From positions 72,077,764 to 72,141,763 of the forward strand of contig NC_030683.2 in the NCBI RefSeq assembly GCF_000004195.4: 64,000 bases of DNA, read 5' to 3'. Position 1 is the first letter of the stretch, and each line of letters opens with the position of its first letter. Source of the stretch: Xenopus tropicalis. Taxonomy: Eukaryota; Chordata; Amphibia; Anura; Pipidae. The translations under genes and the position numbers were made by a program. This document shows positions 47,819-60,900 of this stretch, piece by piece. Below the pieces are notes generated by a model. That model was not told the DNA's origin and searched no databases. It worked only from the letters and a program-made list of their open reading frames with translations.

Positions 47819-49938
47819 TATGTTAAATATTTCTATCTCCACTGAAACATGCATCTAGATGCTTTTAGCTTATCAACTTATCAACTGTTTTTCAGCCACT
47901 ACATTCAAATGAAACTTCTTTATCCTAAAGATTTAACCCAAATGCAAAGGACAGTTCTGCATACTAATTCTCCTTGACTCTGCTGTTTTTGGCTTAGTGG
48001 ATTAGCAGTTCCTCTCTGACATTCTTCTCTTCTTTGGCATGCAGGGTATAGCACTCTCCTGGTATGCAGAATTTTTTATGCACGATCAAGTGTCTTGGAC
48101 ATACAATGCGCCAGGATTATTGTACAAATGATTGGTGTGCACCTCTGATTAAGATTGCCCCTAGTCTGTTGGTATGGGGTGCTGCACCTAAACCCTGGAC
48201 ACAGGGGTGATTAAAAATTGTCTTACTGCTAACTGATGTTAATCATTTATTTTTATCGATCTTGATAGATATGTATTAAATGCATTGTATAAGGAATGTG
48301 TCAGAAAGGTTCACTGTGACACATACTCCTCTACTTTATAATAAAGTATCAAATATATAGGCAGCCATTATTAAAAATTATTAAACCACCTTTGCAGACT
48401 TATAAAGGTATGTATATTTTTTAAACCATTTTTTTAAATTCACTTCAGTCACCTTCACACTCGAGAAAAATTGATGCAAGCAATTGTAAATGTGAGAAAT
48501 TCATGTTCTTATAAAAAGCAAACACAAGAAACAGGAAACTTCACAATTTCTGATAAACCTGACACCTGATTTTTGCCAAAACCTTTTCATAATTATTATT
48601 TGTTTTAAACATAGACATGCACCTAATTCAGAATTTGATTTAGAATTCAGATACATTCTAGCACTTTTTATATGATTCACATTACGCCTAATCAGAAGTA
48701 GTGGTTGTTGAAATTCTTTAGCCTATATAAGCCCATATAAGATTCCAGGAATATCCAGAAGAGCAAATAGGCATTCTCTCCAAATACCTGATTGGCCTTC
48801 AGTCTAAATCCCACCCCTGGCCATAGATCCAGTCCCTCCAGTTAGGGCAATCCACAGTTAGGAAACTCTTGCCTTAAAGTCATGTGTAAACTGCAATTGC
48901 CTAAATTTATATATGTGCAAATTGGGGTACGATATAAAGCTGAATCATTTGTGCAGCATTCAGATTTGGCAGAATAGAAACAATTTGGACCAGACACAAC
49001 CCTATTAAAACATACACACTAATGCAGGTCAGGTGTACTTACTGGGAATTCCATTGGAGTCTGGAAAGTTGCAGAAGTGCAAGGATAAGTTCTTGTGTAG
49101 TAAGACATAACTGTAAGATCTGTGAAGCAAAAGTTCGAACACCACTTATCAGCTAAGTGTAACCCAAACAAGTCTAACAAAACATGCAAGGTAGCCCTTT
49201 AAACCCTTTATTTATAATTTAAAGATATATGGCTGCAGTGTATCAGTGTAAATAATTTTTACACATATGCATGTATTTACACGATCAATGATCTTTAAAT
49301 TAAGTTAAATAAAATCTGCCCTTTATAGAAGAGATGCATGGAAACAAACATCTTCATATAGTAAGAGTAAAACCTTTTACGCAATTCCAGAACACAACAC
49401 AACTGAATTTTGTGGCACTATAATATTGCATTTTAGACTTTCCTGCTTGTAACATAACAGGTGCTGAACTTGCAAGTAAAATGTTAATCTAGAACAATAA
49501 AGACAATGATGATAAAGAAAGGCATTTGCAAAGAAAGAACATTAAAAGCATTTACATGCAGTAAGCGTTATACAGGCACAGACAGACACATTTCGATCTA
49601 AAGCTTCTGATACCTAATTCAGTCTCACGCAAATAATTATCCTTAGATTCCAGGGCACTCTAAGGGAGATCAGTGCTGATAGAAATGATTCTGATGACAA
49701 TGTTGTGATCCTCCTGGCTGGATCTACCGAGAGGAAATGCACAGTTAAGTTAAGGATATTTCTTTCCTTCCTCTCTCCACTGTCTGACTTGCCTTCCTGG
49801 TTCTTTTTAGCTTCTACCTAGAAATGTACTAAATATAGCAAAAACTGTATGTACGAAGCCCAAAGGGCTCATTAACTAGCACAATCTCAATTTACACTGT
49901 ATTTGTGTTCACAAGTCCCATGTGTTTACCCTCCCGTC
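47819..49938. other. Unassigned non-coding DNA, about 2.1 kb
   Basis: Nothing recognised. Short frames have no domain features. Confidence 0.45.
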
Positions 49939-50118
49939 AAGATTGTAAGCTCTATAGGGCAGGGACCTCCATCCTCTTGTGTCTTTGACTCTTATCTTAT
50001 TGCAACTTTATCTTGTATTTATTTGTATTTATTGTTATACTTTGTATTTATCTATTATTATCTTAATAACCCCCTGTTTGTATTAATGTATTGTACTGTA
50101 CAGCTCTGCGTACATAAG
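49939..50118 (+). mobile_element. LINE 3' tail fragment (Rex1/CR1 group)
   Basis: It starts agattgtaagctctataggg with 'gcagggacctccatcctctt', and ends 'gtactgtacagctctgcgta'. Its first 45 bp match the tails at 17974 and 52427; the rest differs, indicating another subfamily. Confidence 0.7.
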
Positions 50119-50146
50119 AAAATTTGAACCAAATATTTTTAATCTG

Positions 50147-50471
50147 CAGGTATGGGATCCGTTATTCAGAAACCAATTAACCAGAAAGCTCTGAACTACA
50201 GGATGGCCATATTTCATCTTCCATTTTAAGCAAATAATTCAAATTCCTTCTTTCTCTGTAATAATAAAACATTACCTTGTACTTGATCCCAAATAAAATA
50301 TAATCAATCCTTATTGGAGTCAAAACAATCCTATTTGCTTTATTTAATGTTTAAATTATTTTTTAGTAGACTTAAGGTATGGTTGCTTATAATGGAGTCT
50401 ATGGGAGAAGGCCTTCCAGTAATTCAGAACTTTCTGGATAATGGGTTTCCGGATAAGGGGTCCGATACCTG
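50147..50471. mobile_element. Palindromic TA-target MITE
   Basis: It runs from caggtatgggatccgttatt to ggggtccgatacctg, followed by TA. The left TA has decayed to TG. At 325 bp it is close to the full length of the 326-bp copy at 15028. The frame at 50356-50538 is a shadow. Confidence 0.82.
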
Positions 50472-50985
50472 TATATGGTTCTAAGGTACAAAGGAGTGTG
50501 AGATTGTCACACAGTGACCAGTTAAGCTGCTCATACACATGTATTTAGGCAAAAATATGGGTGTTTGCTTATTTTAGAAAACAAATTGGTGGGCCCAGTT
50601 AGAAGCTCCATTATCAAACTTCAAACTTAACAGGCCCATGTACCTTTTAGAAATTTGATTGAAAAGTTACAACAAAAATAGAATGTGAACGTCTGCCTCA
50701 ATGGCATGTTGTGTATTAAAAACCACTAGACTAAATGTACTAAAGCCATGAATAACCAATAAAAAGACTTTATTTTACAAAAAAGACTTGAATGACCTTT
50801 CAGTCAATATACCTCATAAATGGTGCAGTGACCTTACTTATATGATTTATTTTATATTTTAAGAAATAATGTACACCTTTGTGTACAAGAATTAGTTGCT
50901 TTGAAATTCCATGACCTTCATAAACACAAGTGGCCTATATCTTTGAGTCTTTACATAGCCATAAAATCCCTTGATGACTATTATA
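50472..50985. other. Unassigned DNA
   Basis: Nothing recognised. Confidence 0.45.
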
Positions 50986-51280
50986 GTTTAGTGCAAGGAT
51001 CCCCAACCTTTTTATACCCGTGAGCCACATTTAAATGGAAGAAGTGTTGGGAGGTGCCAAATAAGAGCTACAAATGGCTACTTAAAAGCCCCTATGTGGA
51101 CTGGCAGCCTACAGAAGACTCTGTTTGGCATTATACTGGGTTTTTATGCAACCAAAACTTGCCTCCTTACCAGAAACTCAAAAATGAGCACCAGCTTTAA
51201 GGCCACTGAAAGCAACATTCAAGGGGTTGGTGAGCAACATGTTACTCACAAGCCACTGGTTGGAGAACACTGGTTTAGTG
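50986..51280. mobile_element. hAT (Charlie-like) MITE with 8-bp target duplication
   Basis: The element (50994-51272, 279 bp) starts caaggatccccaaccttttt and ends ggttggagaacactg. The same 8 bases, gtttagtg, flank it at 50986-50993 and 51273-51280. It is the inverted, better preserved relative of 3149-3440. The frame at 51094-51513 crosses its right end and is not a gene. Confidence 0.92.
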
Positions 51281-51505
51281 TTTACATTATTCCCCGCTAT
51301 AAATTATATAATCAACATAATCTACAAGGCAAAAGACAAAAGGGCTCATTTAGAAAGTCTAATGATATCTATTACAACTCACCCATGGATGCAGCATACA
51401 AAACAATTGCATATGATGGTCAGGCCTCAACCTGTGTGCAAAAAATGTTAGCACAAAAATGCATATTTTTGTGTTTTCATGCCAAAATCCACTCTACCTG
51501 TGTGC

Positions 51506-52631
51506 ACATGTAGGTGCCCATCAATCCCCGTCCCTGGCTTAACCCTCAAACAAGATTTCTGCGCTTCTGTGCATGATCTGCTGAGTGCATTTGGTTAGAT
51601 TGCTAACTGCCTCCTGGATGAACCAACGCCACCTCAAACTTAACCTAGCTAAAACAGAGCTCATGGTCTTCCCACCCAAACCTAGCTCTTCTCCTCCTTT
51701 CACCATTACTATTGATGGCATCTCCATAAACCCTGTTAATTCAGCACGCTGCCTTGGGGTCGTCTTTGACCAGTCCCTCTTTTTTTCTAACCATATTAAT
51801 AACACTGCCAAAACCTGCCGCTTTTTCCTCCGCAATATTGCCAAGATACGCCCCTTTCTTTCAAAAGTAACAATTAAAACACTAATCCATGCCCTTATCC
51901 TTTCCTGCTTAGATTTCTGCAATCTCCTACTAACCGGCCTCCCAGACTCCCACCTCTCTCCCCTGCAATCAATCTTGAACTCTGCTGCCAGGATCCTCCT
52001 GCTCTCTCCTCAATTAAGCTCTCTAGCATGGTTGCCTGTTAAGCAAAGGATAGCTTACAAAATCCTTCTGCTAACATTCAAAGCCCTTCACTCCTCTGCT
52101 CCTCACTACATTTCTTCACTGGTCTCCCTGCACGTTCTTGGTCGTCTCCTCCGCTCCTCTCAGAGCCTCCATCTGTTTACACCATCCACACCCATTGCGC
52201 TCTCTCGTCTTAAACCTTTCTATCTCGCTGCTCCTTACCTCTGGAACTGTATCCCTGAATCTCTCTGTAGGGAACACTCACCCACTCTCTTTAAGAAAAA
52301 GCTCAGCTGTTACCTTCTGGAGAACTAAAACATTATTTTGCCTAGTCCTGCACTTAAGGGCAAATGCCCATACCTGGTGCACTCTTACCTTCCAGTTTGT
52401 GCCTGTATGTTACCCAACCACTTAGACTGTAAGCTCTATGGGGCAGGGACCTCCTTCCTACTGTGTCTCATACCACATGGCACTTATCCCCTGTGTATTT
52501 ATACTTATTTATTGTATGTATTATAACACTTGTCCTCCCTGTGTGTAATTTTGTATATTGTAAGATTGTACAGCACTGCTTACACTTGTGGCGCTTTATA
52601 AATAAAGTTATACATACATAAATACATACAC
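51506..52631 (+). mobile_element. Rex1-like (CR1 group) LINE, 5'-truncated
   Basis: This fragment contains the end of the reverse-transcriptase ORF, a 3' UTR of about 280 bp and a tail with ATAC-like repeats (52609-52631). The UTR starts after the stop at 52326-52328 and is shared with the truncated copy at 17974-18156. Upstream of 51585 the expected frame continues only after a shift: 'QDFCASVHDLLSA' is readable in another frame at about 51551-51590. The 5' part with the catalytic YADD box is missing, so the element cannot move on its own. Confidence 0.88.
51585..52328 (+). pseudogene. C-terminal part of a LINE reverse transcriptase (open, truncated)
   Basis: An open stretch of about 247 codons with no stop. 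The motif WMNQRHLKLNLAKTELMVFP near residues 12-31 is the post-catalytic 'thumb-proximal' signature of Rex1/CR1-type reverse transcriptases (WM..N.LKLN..KTE). It is followed by 'SARCLGVVFDQSL', 'LILSCLDFCNLLLTGLP', 'LQSILNSAARIL' and 'WLPVKQRIAYKILLLTFKAL', the usual order for the C-terminal region. The ORF ends YLLEN-stop. The nominal start (GTG at 51585) is not a true start; a stop lies just before it and the ORF is cut off by 5' truncation and a frameshift. It is well kept, so the insertion is probably not very old. It is not a host gene. Confidence 0.9.
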
Positions 52632-54753
52632 AGAGTTAGTGGAAGTGGATCTGCTTGGAACAGCTCCTCCTGTATTTTTATGACAGTGGAGGAATAATCT
52701 GGTTTGCCATAGGCTTAAGGTGCAAACCGGTTTTTAAATATGCATCATAGGTTCTATAATAAGGTCAGCACATAAGCATATAAGGGGTTAAAGGAAAACT
52801 TATGTACAATAAAGAATTAGCCTGAAAGCATTGAACCTTATGTTCTGGATTTACTGAACCAGCCTAGGGGTATTACAGGCCTATGTCATGATCCATGCCT
52901 TCATGCCTAGCAATTCCTCATCCTTCTGATCATAAGCCCATCTCTCTGTTGTTGATGACACTCCACATCCTCAATGTGCTTTGGGCTGCTTTAAAGATGC
53001 GGCACTTAAGAATCACCATAAATCATAAAAAAATATTACCAGAAAGAGAGGCTACATAAAAGAACAAAATCACCTCTACAGGGGTGAATATTAATCATTG
53101 AATATAATAAATAATATAAATCTCAATTAAAATCCAATTAACCCTGTGGAAATTGTATTTTATAGGTTTTTATATAAGTATATAATTTTTGTTAATAAGT
53201 TTTTCAAGTGGAAAATTATTAAGAATTTGCTTTAAAACCTCCACATTTTATGAAGGGATTGAGTTTTACCTGCAACTCAAGGTTGAAAGCAAACAATTTG
53301 CATAATGAGCAAACTACGTGTATATTTTATACAGGAGCAGTGGCCAGCTCCAGTGGCTAGCTTCAGTCAGGTGATCCCAGTGAGTCAATGAAAGGGCAAC
53401 TATTTGGGGTGATTTTAACATTGAAAGCAAGCAAGTTTCAGGTAAAACTCAGTATCTTTGTTAAATGTATACTGAAGCAGTAGAATTCTTAATAAATCAG
53501 ATGAAAGTGAGTGTAGGACTGGCCAGAACAAGGATGACTTTGATGTAGTTGGCCATCTTGGAATATATACTATACCTTCCCAAATGTCTTGTTTTTGGGA
53601 CAGACCAGAAATAGGTACTCCAAAAGTAGAGGCCCAACTATGTAGCAGGGGGTGGGGTGCATTAAGGATGTAACAGAGCAGAGTGCGACCTAACTATTCC
53701 AAACCATATGAAAGCATTATGAAAACACAGGGTACAGCATATTTAGCCTAATTCTTTGACATGATATATTTCCAGCTAAGAAGCCTTGCCAGGTGTGATG
53801 AAGCTGGAGCCCTGATAACCATAGTTGCAGAAGGAGGCAAAGGTAGAGGCACACAGAGCAGGACAGCCAAGAAAGTGATGTCACAGCAGCGGTTAGCCTC
53901 TTGCTAGAAGGCAGTGGGACTAGCAGCATTTACCCTCCTTATTTTAACCTTATTTGCTAAACCTTTATTTAAGAATGCTTGCAAAGGAGAGGCCCGGGCC
54001 TTCTGATAAGATGGCTGCAAGTCAGTGGTGACACAGTCAGTGGATAGTGTGATTGCAAAACGTACAAAGAACAGCTGGACTGTTCAGAGTCATTTGGGTA
54101 TAACTACATTAGGCTAGAACAGACTGGGGCTAGGTCAAAACACTCCCAACTTCTGATCTTTTAATGTTGGGAGTTATGCATTTTGTTCTCCTGTGCTGCC
54201 ATCATATAACTACATAAAGCTTTAAATATTTCGTTCATCTTCTCTGGTGTGAAAATTAAGACCAAATACTACTTTGTGAAAGTATCTTTGATGTAAAAAT
54301 AACTACTGGAATAGTACAAAATTAGTTCTTTTAATGTACATCTGTGTTTCATATGGAACTGCAGTTGTTTCTTTAATATAAATTTGGATGTGAGTGCATG
54401 AAGGGATGATAAACATAAAGTCATGCAGTTATTCTAACTAACATATGCAGCAACTGAGTGGTCTGAGTGTGTGAGATGCAACTTAGCCATTAGAATTTTG
54501 TGTGAAATTTTAGTGTATATTAGAATGTCTACCCATGCAATATTAAAGGAAAGCAGTTGGATTTGCATATAAAATGCAAATATGCAACCAATATTTTATT
54601 AGTAGACAAAGTCAGTACCAGATCATTTCATTCAAGTCATAGTACCTAGTTTAATTCCTGTGGACGATAAATGAATTCCAAGGGGAAAACTGAAAATGGA
54701 GTAAGAAATAATTCAAGTAATTGGAATTAAATAGATGTTACAGAAGCCTTAAT
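52632..54753. other. Unassigned non-coding DNA, about 2.1 kb
   Basis: Nothing recognised. The frame at 53717-53929 on the minus strand is hydrophobic but has no supporting context. Confidence 0.45.
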
Positions 54754-54963
<210 letters not shown>

Positions 54964-55164
54964 CCAGGGAATAAAAATGAATGACAGAGAGAAACTAGCA
55001 ACAGTATTATTTCTTTTTTTTTTTTTATGAAAAATAATTATGACATAGGGTGGCATAAAAAAAACTCATCCAGATTATGGTGAATTTGTTGTTCAACAAT
55101 TCTCAACAATAAAATTTTTATTCATGTCTATAATACCCACAGCAAAATGTTTATCTTTTTTGTT

Positions 55165-55303
55165 ACAACAAAATTTGGGTGCGGTTGCGTCAAAAAAGTA
55201 CGGGCAACAAAAAAAGATGTGGGCGACAAAAATCGTGCAATTTCGCGAATTTTTCCCTCGAATTTTATGGTGAAGCGAAATGGGACAGATTCGCTCATCA
55301 CTA
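55165..55303. mobile_element. hAT-like MITE fragment, TAGTGATGAGCGAA family
   Basis: It contains 'tttgggtgcggttgcgtc', 'acgggcaacaaaaaa' and ends 'gggacagattcgctcatcac' plus TA at 55303. The left half is missing. The sequence at 55014-55160 before it is unassigned. Confidence 0.75.
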
Positions 55304-55615
55304 GCAATAACTCTTTTTCAGCACAAACCCTGGGTTGGTGCTGCTTATCTAGACTAAAACCATGGGTAGAACAACACCAGACGAGTGTGCAAATATATTT
55401 TGTTGCTAAAGAACGGCATTATATATAGTATGCGAGCTTACATATTTTGGCCAAAGTGTAGCAAGAATATTATGAATGCAGTCAGCAAATAACTGCAACC
55501 CTTTTTTAAATGGTACTGGCTTATTTTTATTTTCAATAAATTGGATAAAACAATAAGTAAATTACTATTTAAGGCTCACATATTACCTTTGATGGCACTT
55601 AAGAGGAGCCCCAGT

Positions 55616-56094
55616 TTAAAGGAGAAGGAAAGGCTAATAAAGAGTTAATCTCCAGCTGCAGGCATACCTTTAGTTGTCTCAATAGTGCCCTTAAGTCTCC
55701 CCATATTTCTCCCATTCAGATGATCAGAAGCCAAATAGGAAGAAAAAACACTGAGCTGTGTAAAGAAAGCTCCCATAATGCCTCGCTCCTGCACAGACAC
55801 CCAGAGAACACCAAGTGAACATGCTCAGTTAGTTAGACTATGAGTCAGCTTCGTGCTGATTGGCTCAGATCCACATTCCTAAGGGGGGGGAGTAAGTTCT
55901 TAGCATTCTTGAGGGAGGGGGGAACAGGAGAGGGGAGACAGCAGAGAGCTGCATGTCTCTGGCACATGAATTACAGACACAAGAAATCTTTTGTCAGAGA
56001 AGTCAGTGCAGCATTTCTTTGAGTGCTTATGGCTGTATTTACATAGACCTTTCTGATAAATATTACTTAGTTTTTACCTTACTTTCTCCTTTAA
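55616..56094. mobile_element. T2/Kolobok-type MITE, 479 bp
   Basis: TTAA lies at 55616-55619 and 56091-56094. The left end is ttaaaggagaaggaaaggct followed by 'aataaagagttaatctccag'; the right end is 'accttactttctcctttaa'. This is the common T2 subfamily without the 'cacttgggggtgcc' hairpins. Frames at 55840-56022 and the start of 55953-56369 lie within it. Confidence 0.9.
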
Positions 56095-56097
56095 GGG

Positions 56098-56370
56098 ACT
56101 TGTTGTTTAAAACTGATATTTCCTCCGTAAGTTCAAATTTTTGCTATCACCGCAACCAATGTATTTTACGTAATTCAATGCTGTCGAGTGAAAGCTTTGC
56201 TCACTCACATACTGGCAAGAGGATCTTGATAAACCCCAGACTAACATGTACCTCTGACTTTGTGGTTTACTTTATCATGTGTCCTTATGGACAATACAGG
56301 ATTACTTGTGGCCACACATTTTGCAGAAAATTTACATTTGTTACCCGCCCTCCACTGTATGGCATTTAAT
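56098..56370 (+). pseudogene. Probable Penelope-like element remnant (GIY-YIG region)
   Basis: One frame reads 'CYHRNQCI', then 'FAHSHTGKRILINPRLTC', then 'VVYFIMCPYGQY'. That arrangement (Cys-rich linker, 'F.H..TG....I...LTC.S..VVY.I.CPCG..Y.G') is what I know from the region leading into the GIY-YIG endonuclease of Penelope-like elements found in frogs. The second catalytic block is not conserved (after CPYGQY it reads RITCGH) and the rest has decayed, with 'HAGFTDYRLNI' at about 56430 as a weak further trace. It directly abuts the T2 MITE at 56094, which may have landed in it. Class is inferred from motif memory only. Confidence 0.5.
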
Positions 56371-56499
56371 CATATATCCATCCCAGAAGGGGTGGTGACA
56401 AAAACAAATTGTTGCTACAATGTGAAGCATGCTGGATTCACAGACTACAGACTGAACATATTCATTGTATTGTTCCCCTCTTGTCTTATTAGTATATAG

Positions 56500-57680
56500 T
56501 GTTCACCAGCAAGATACCGAGGTAGCGGTTTGGTTTTGCCATACTGTTTTATCAGAATGAATATCTGGGATATCTTTGCCTTTACATTGTGCATCTTGCA
56601 ATTGTGCTTCATCTGTGACCTGTGATTTTGGCAAGCACCATAAGGTGTCACATCAGGTAGTAATTAAATACATTTAAATGCTAATATATATGACAGACTG
56701 TTGAATTGTATATGGCTCCTCCCATGGCTGACACCTTATAGTGTAACACTTAGGCAAAAACTTCTGGACTGTTGTAATTGTTCAATTAAAGGTGAAAATG
56801 TCAATATAGCATATAATTATCTATTTATTTTGCTTACGTTCCATAAGCAGCGGTTGTTGATGAGGTTGTCCAAAGGTTGGCGCCCCGGCCATGTCCTTAC
56901 TTCAGTGAGTGCCTACCTACACAGATGGTATAGCCTTGCAATGTGTGACTGTCTGTTTAGACCAAGATTGCAGACTAAAATCTTGGGCCATAACAAAGCA
57001 GCAGCTTAAAAGACTGTCCATGTGTAGGACAAGGAGTAAGCAGTAAACTTGAGCTCACAAGTATTGCAAATAAACCTCAAAAGTGGACTTTGACTTGCTG
57101 TTTGGGAAGGACGATTCAAATTAAACCTTGGACTTCAGGTATGTGAATCTGTTTTGTTGGAAACTGCCATTTTAATTCTTGTAACCAAAATTGCTTCCCA
57201 ATAAGTTTTACAATTCGAGATTTGAAGATTTATCTTTAGGAACATGTACATAAAAAAGCAGAAAAATAGAGTATTTGAAAATCTTAGAAAAAGAATATTG
57301 CAATAGTGCCTTATCTTTTTCCAGGACTGCCACACTAGACATAATACAGGCAGTTGCTTTCTTCCTATAAATGTACGAGGGGGAGAGGAGCAGAGTCATC
57401 TGGATTTACTTCTGCCAGCTGCCATTGTATATAACTAAAAAAACAGACCATTTAGCAGGCCAGGTTGTTCATTTTGACTGTATATTTTCATGGGTAGTGT
57501 TTTGCTTATTTTAAAAAAGAAAAATGTCTTCAGGATTTAATGCTTAATTGACAGTGAGAGAGAGTGGAGCCTTCTGTTCACAAAATGTATAATGCAGGCT
57601 GTGGCATATCTTCACTAATACTTGTGTTAAAATTCATGACACAAATGGCCTCTTTTAGTTTTGTACCAAGTGCAAGATCA
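56500..57680. other. Unassigned non-coding DNA
   Basis: No gene supported. The frames at 56701-57009 and 57135-57335 have no domain features. Confidence 0.45.
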
Positions 57681-57931
57681 CTAAGAGTTAGCGATAAGCG
57701 AAAATTTTGCGCCAGTTATGCATTTGCTGCAAAATTCCACATTTTGCCATTGGCAAATGTTTTTGACGAAACTGCCGCAAAAAATTTGCTGCAACAATAA
57801 TTGTGAGGAAAAAGTCTCGGTTGTGTCAAAAAAAATCAGACGTGTTAAAAAAAATCACGCTGCAACGCATTTCTCAACATTTTGCTAAATTTTTGAAAAA
57901 CATGACAGATTCGCTTATCACTACTAAGGGG
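57681..57931. mobile_element. hAT-like MITE, TAGTGATGAGCGAA family, short copy
   Basis: The element (57689-57923, 235 bp) starts tagcgataagcgaaaatttt and ends cagattcgcttatcacta. Flanking 8-mers ctaagagt and ctaagggg agree at 6 of 8 positions. Internal 'ttttgccattggcaaatg' and 'acgaaactgccgc' follow the family. Frames at 57564-57800 and 57803-58033 are shadows. Confidence 0.8.
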
Positions 57932-60900
57932 TACAAAAATGAGCTGGATTCCAAATCTGGCACAAGTTGCAGGGGTAGAGCTGTCAGGCACAACAGAGCC
58001 CTATACTTAATGTTTGCCATAGACAGGTGGTAAGTGCACGAGTGCCCAGTGCATTCTACCATATGGCACTCCCTGTGGCACTCTCGATGAAGTGCAAATT
58101 AGCAGGTGTTTCAACAGATGCTCTTATGCTACCTCTTACTGCCCACTTCGCAAGCTTCACTATAGCTTGAGTGAGTTTTTTAGTTAGCTCTGATATACAA
58201 TAAATTCTCAGTGGCATAAAGGAAAAAACTGTTTCAAAGGATTCAGTGAAAAGAACAAATCTCCCATTATCCTATTGGGACCTCAGAAATAATCTTTTTT
58301 GTTAGGGAGGGGTCACATGTTGACACGATGCAATTGCACATTGGTCATGTGATGAAAATATAGATTTACTCTACATACATGTATTCTGGGTTCTGTACAA
58401 ATGGGTGGAGTTGGTTTTGTAGTTGTCGGAATGGTTGGGTTTATGGTGTATTTGCTAGGGCAGGATGTGGACCATGTTCACAGAGTGTTTGTATGGTATA
58501 TTGGTTATCTGTTGTTATGTTTCTGACTGAGCTGTGTTTAGCCTGGGCAGCAACTGGTAACAATGTATTGGAATAATTGTACAGGGCCCCTCTGCAAAAT
58601 TGTGTAATTTCACAAAACCTAACATTGTGGCATGGTAAGTCTCATAAAAACTTTCCAAAATAAGTACAAATATCTAAGAATGCTTGAAGACCCAAGTACA
58701 CGCATAATGACTGGGTTGTTGACCAACTAAAACTACAAATGTTCCTATAGAGTTAACCTTTCTCCTAAAATCATGCTCACCAACTCAGCAACAATGGAGT
58801 TAGTGGGCAATATGGAGGCCAGAAGAGTGAATGAAATGGAAATGAGAAAAGAAAAGGGTGGAAGAGAGTCTAGCAAACAAAGAGAAATGGGAAAGACACA
58901 ATTTAAAAGCAAAAAAGGTCAACCTTGACAGAGCATTAAGGAGTTCCCCCATTTACATGTGCTTATTTTTACACAAGTAGAATTGCATGCAATTAAATGA
59001 TAAGTAAGTATACCTTTCCTCCCCTCTCCCTTGCCAACACATACCACACTAGCCATAATATACAGTCAGCTGGGCAATTCCCTGTGCTGCAAATCAATGT
59101 GCCTTCTGTATTAGGTACAAAATTCCATGAAATAATGTTGGGTAAACTTTTCAATCTGTGTCAGTCTTTTGCATTTTTATATTTGCACTAGTTTAGTAAA
59201 TGAGCCTTCTGGATAGGCATGTTGGTTATGTCAAATTATATATAATCTATACTGGATTCAATGTTTTTTATAGTAACAAATTATAAAAAGAAACATCAAC
59301 CATTTGCTATAAGTTACTAGACAACAATTGTGCCCATTACATTTTTCTCTGGTATCACAGAAAGATGGCCATATTTCCTAACATGTACAAAGTAGCAAAT
59401 GCTGGCCCAGTCAGTAATGTTTTACCCCACAATGCAGTGTTTTTTCAGCATTCTACAGACAAACAAAAAATGTTCAGGTGAAAATTCCTGATAATTGTGT
59501 TTCCCAATTCCCTTTTAAGAGGGAAAAATAACCTGTATTGGAAATGTTTCTGCAAGTAGGTGGGTATTGATTGGAACCCACCAACCAGCAAGAAGATCTG
59601 CCAATGTGTTTACTATTTAGATGAACATCCCACAGCTGTCAGCGCATATGTATTTTGATGCCATGGGTCTTCATGAGAAGTGATGGCTAAGCATCCTCTT
59701 TTCTAGGGTGAGGGAACCTCTTCATTATTCTGTTGAAGTAATGAATTGAAACAAAATGATGTATGGATAATAATAAACTGGCAGAAGATTATGGATGAAG
59801 TAAATATGCTTTGTGTGTGCTACATCATTGCTTTCTGTCTCATTTGATACTGGGGAATATATACATTTTACATTTTTATCTTTTATCTACCAATTTCAGT
59901 TGTTCACTTTGTCTCCTTATCTTTTACGATTTTCACCCAAGCCTCCCTCACCCAGAAAATGATGGCATTTGTGTGGTTGCAGAATGTAAGCTGCTCTTGT
60001 ATGTGTGATTTCTGTCTTTCACTATATATCTGTACTTCTGGTATTTCATACAGTGTGGGGCAGGAAACCAGCCTAATTGTTATGCTACGCACAGTGGTGT
60101 ATATTTAGGCTGTGGTATAAACTTGTTAGAAACTGACTTTAAGTCTTTCTGCAGAGTCTGATTCTGTATGTATCTCCTTTTCCATCTTCCCCACCTTTTC
60201 CTGTCCCTCTCAAAAGAGGCTCCAAACGTCACTGCTGCTCCAAGCTTGTAGTGCAAAAGAAAATAAACTCATATTAAGTCTTTCTTTTGTGCCTCTCTCT
60301 TCAGACAGTCAGACCCCCTGAATACTCGGAAGCCCCGGTCTATCTAAATATAGAAACTTTTCATTGCACTTTAGATCCTGTAGCAGTTTCAGAGCAACAT
60401 CTGCTGACTGGCTTCCTCCATCGAGAGTTTTTTTGGCCTTCATATCAAAGACAAGTGGGAACAATAGCCTGAAGCCTACAAAAAACCCCACACCTTCCTA
60501 GAGTTGGGGGATTCTTATTTTACTGCATAAAATAATGGAGGGAATAAATAGAAATCAGCAATGTATGCAAGAACAATAAATATGGGCGAGAACAGGTCAA
60601 AAGTGGGTCATGTAATAGTTAATCATAGATAAAAACTGCTTAGTTACTGTATATAAGCATTATAGCATTGTCATTTCTACCAAAAAGGGTTTTCAAGCAT
60701 TTTTGTTAAAACAATCAATACAATGTAGTCAGACAGGTATAATTTAATACAAAGTGGTTTCTGGTCTTACAGTACTTATTTATAAGGAGTTGTTTACCAA
60801 TATCCTAGATGCAAGTGCGCTAAGTAGTACAAAATATGATGTGAGGTGCAGAGCACAGCACTGGCTGGTTCAGTGCCGCCATGTGATTCCCCCTGCTATA

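Noticed and set aside
49120..49160. tRNA-like 'aagttcgaac' motif
   Set aside because: There is no matching A box, anticodon arm or acceptor stem around it.
51585..52328. Host protein gene of 247 codons
   Set aside because: The motifs are those of a LINE reverse transcriptase C-terminus, followed by the family's shared 3' UTR and tail repeat.
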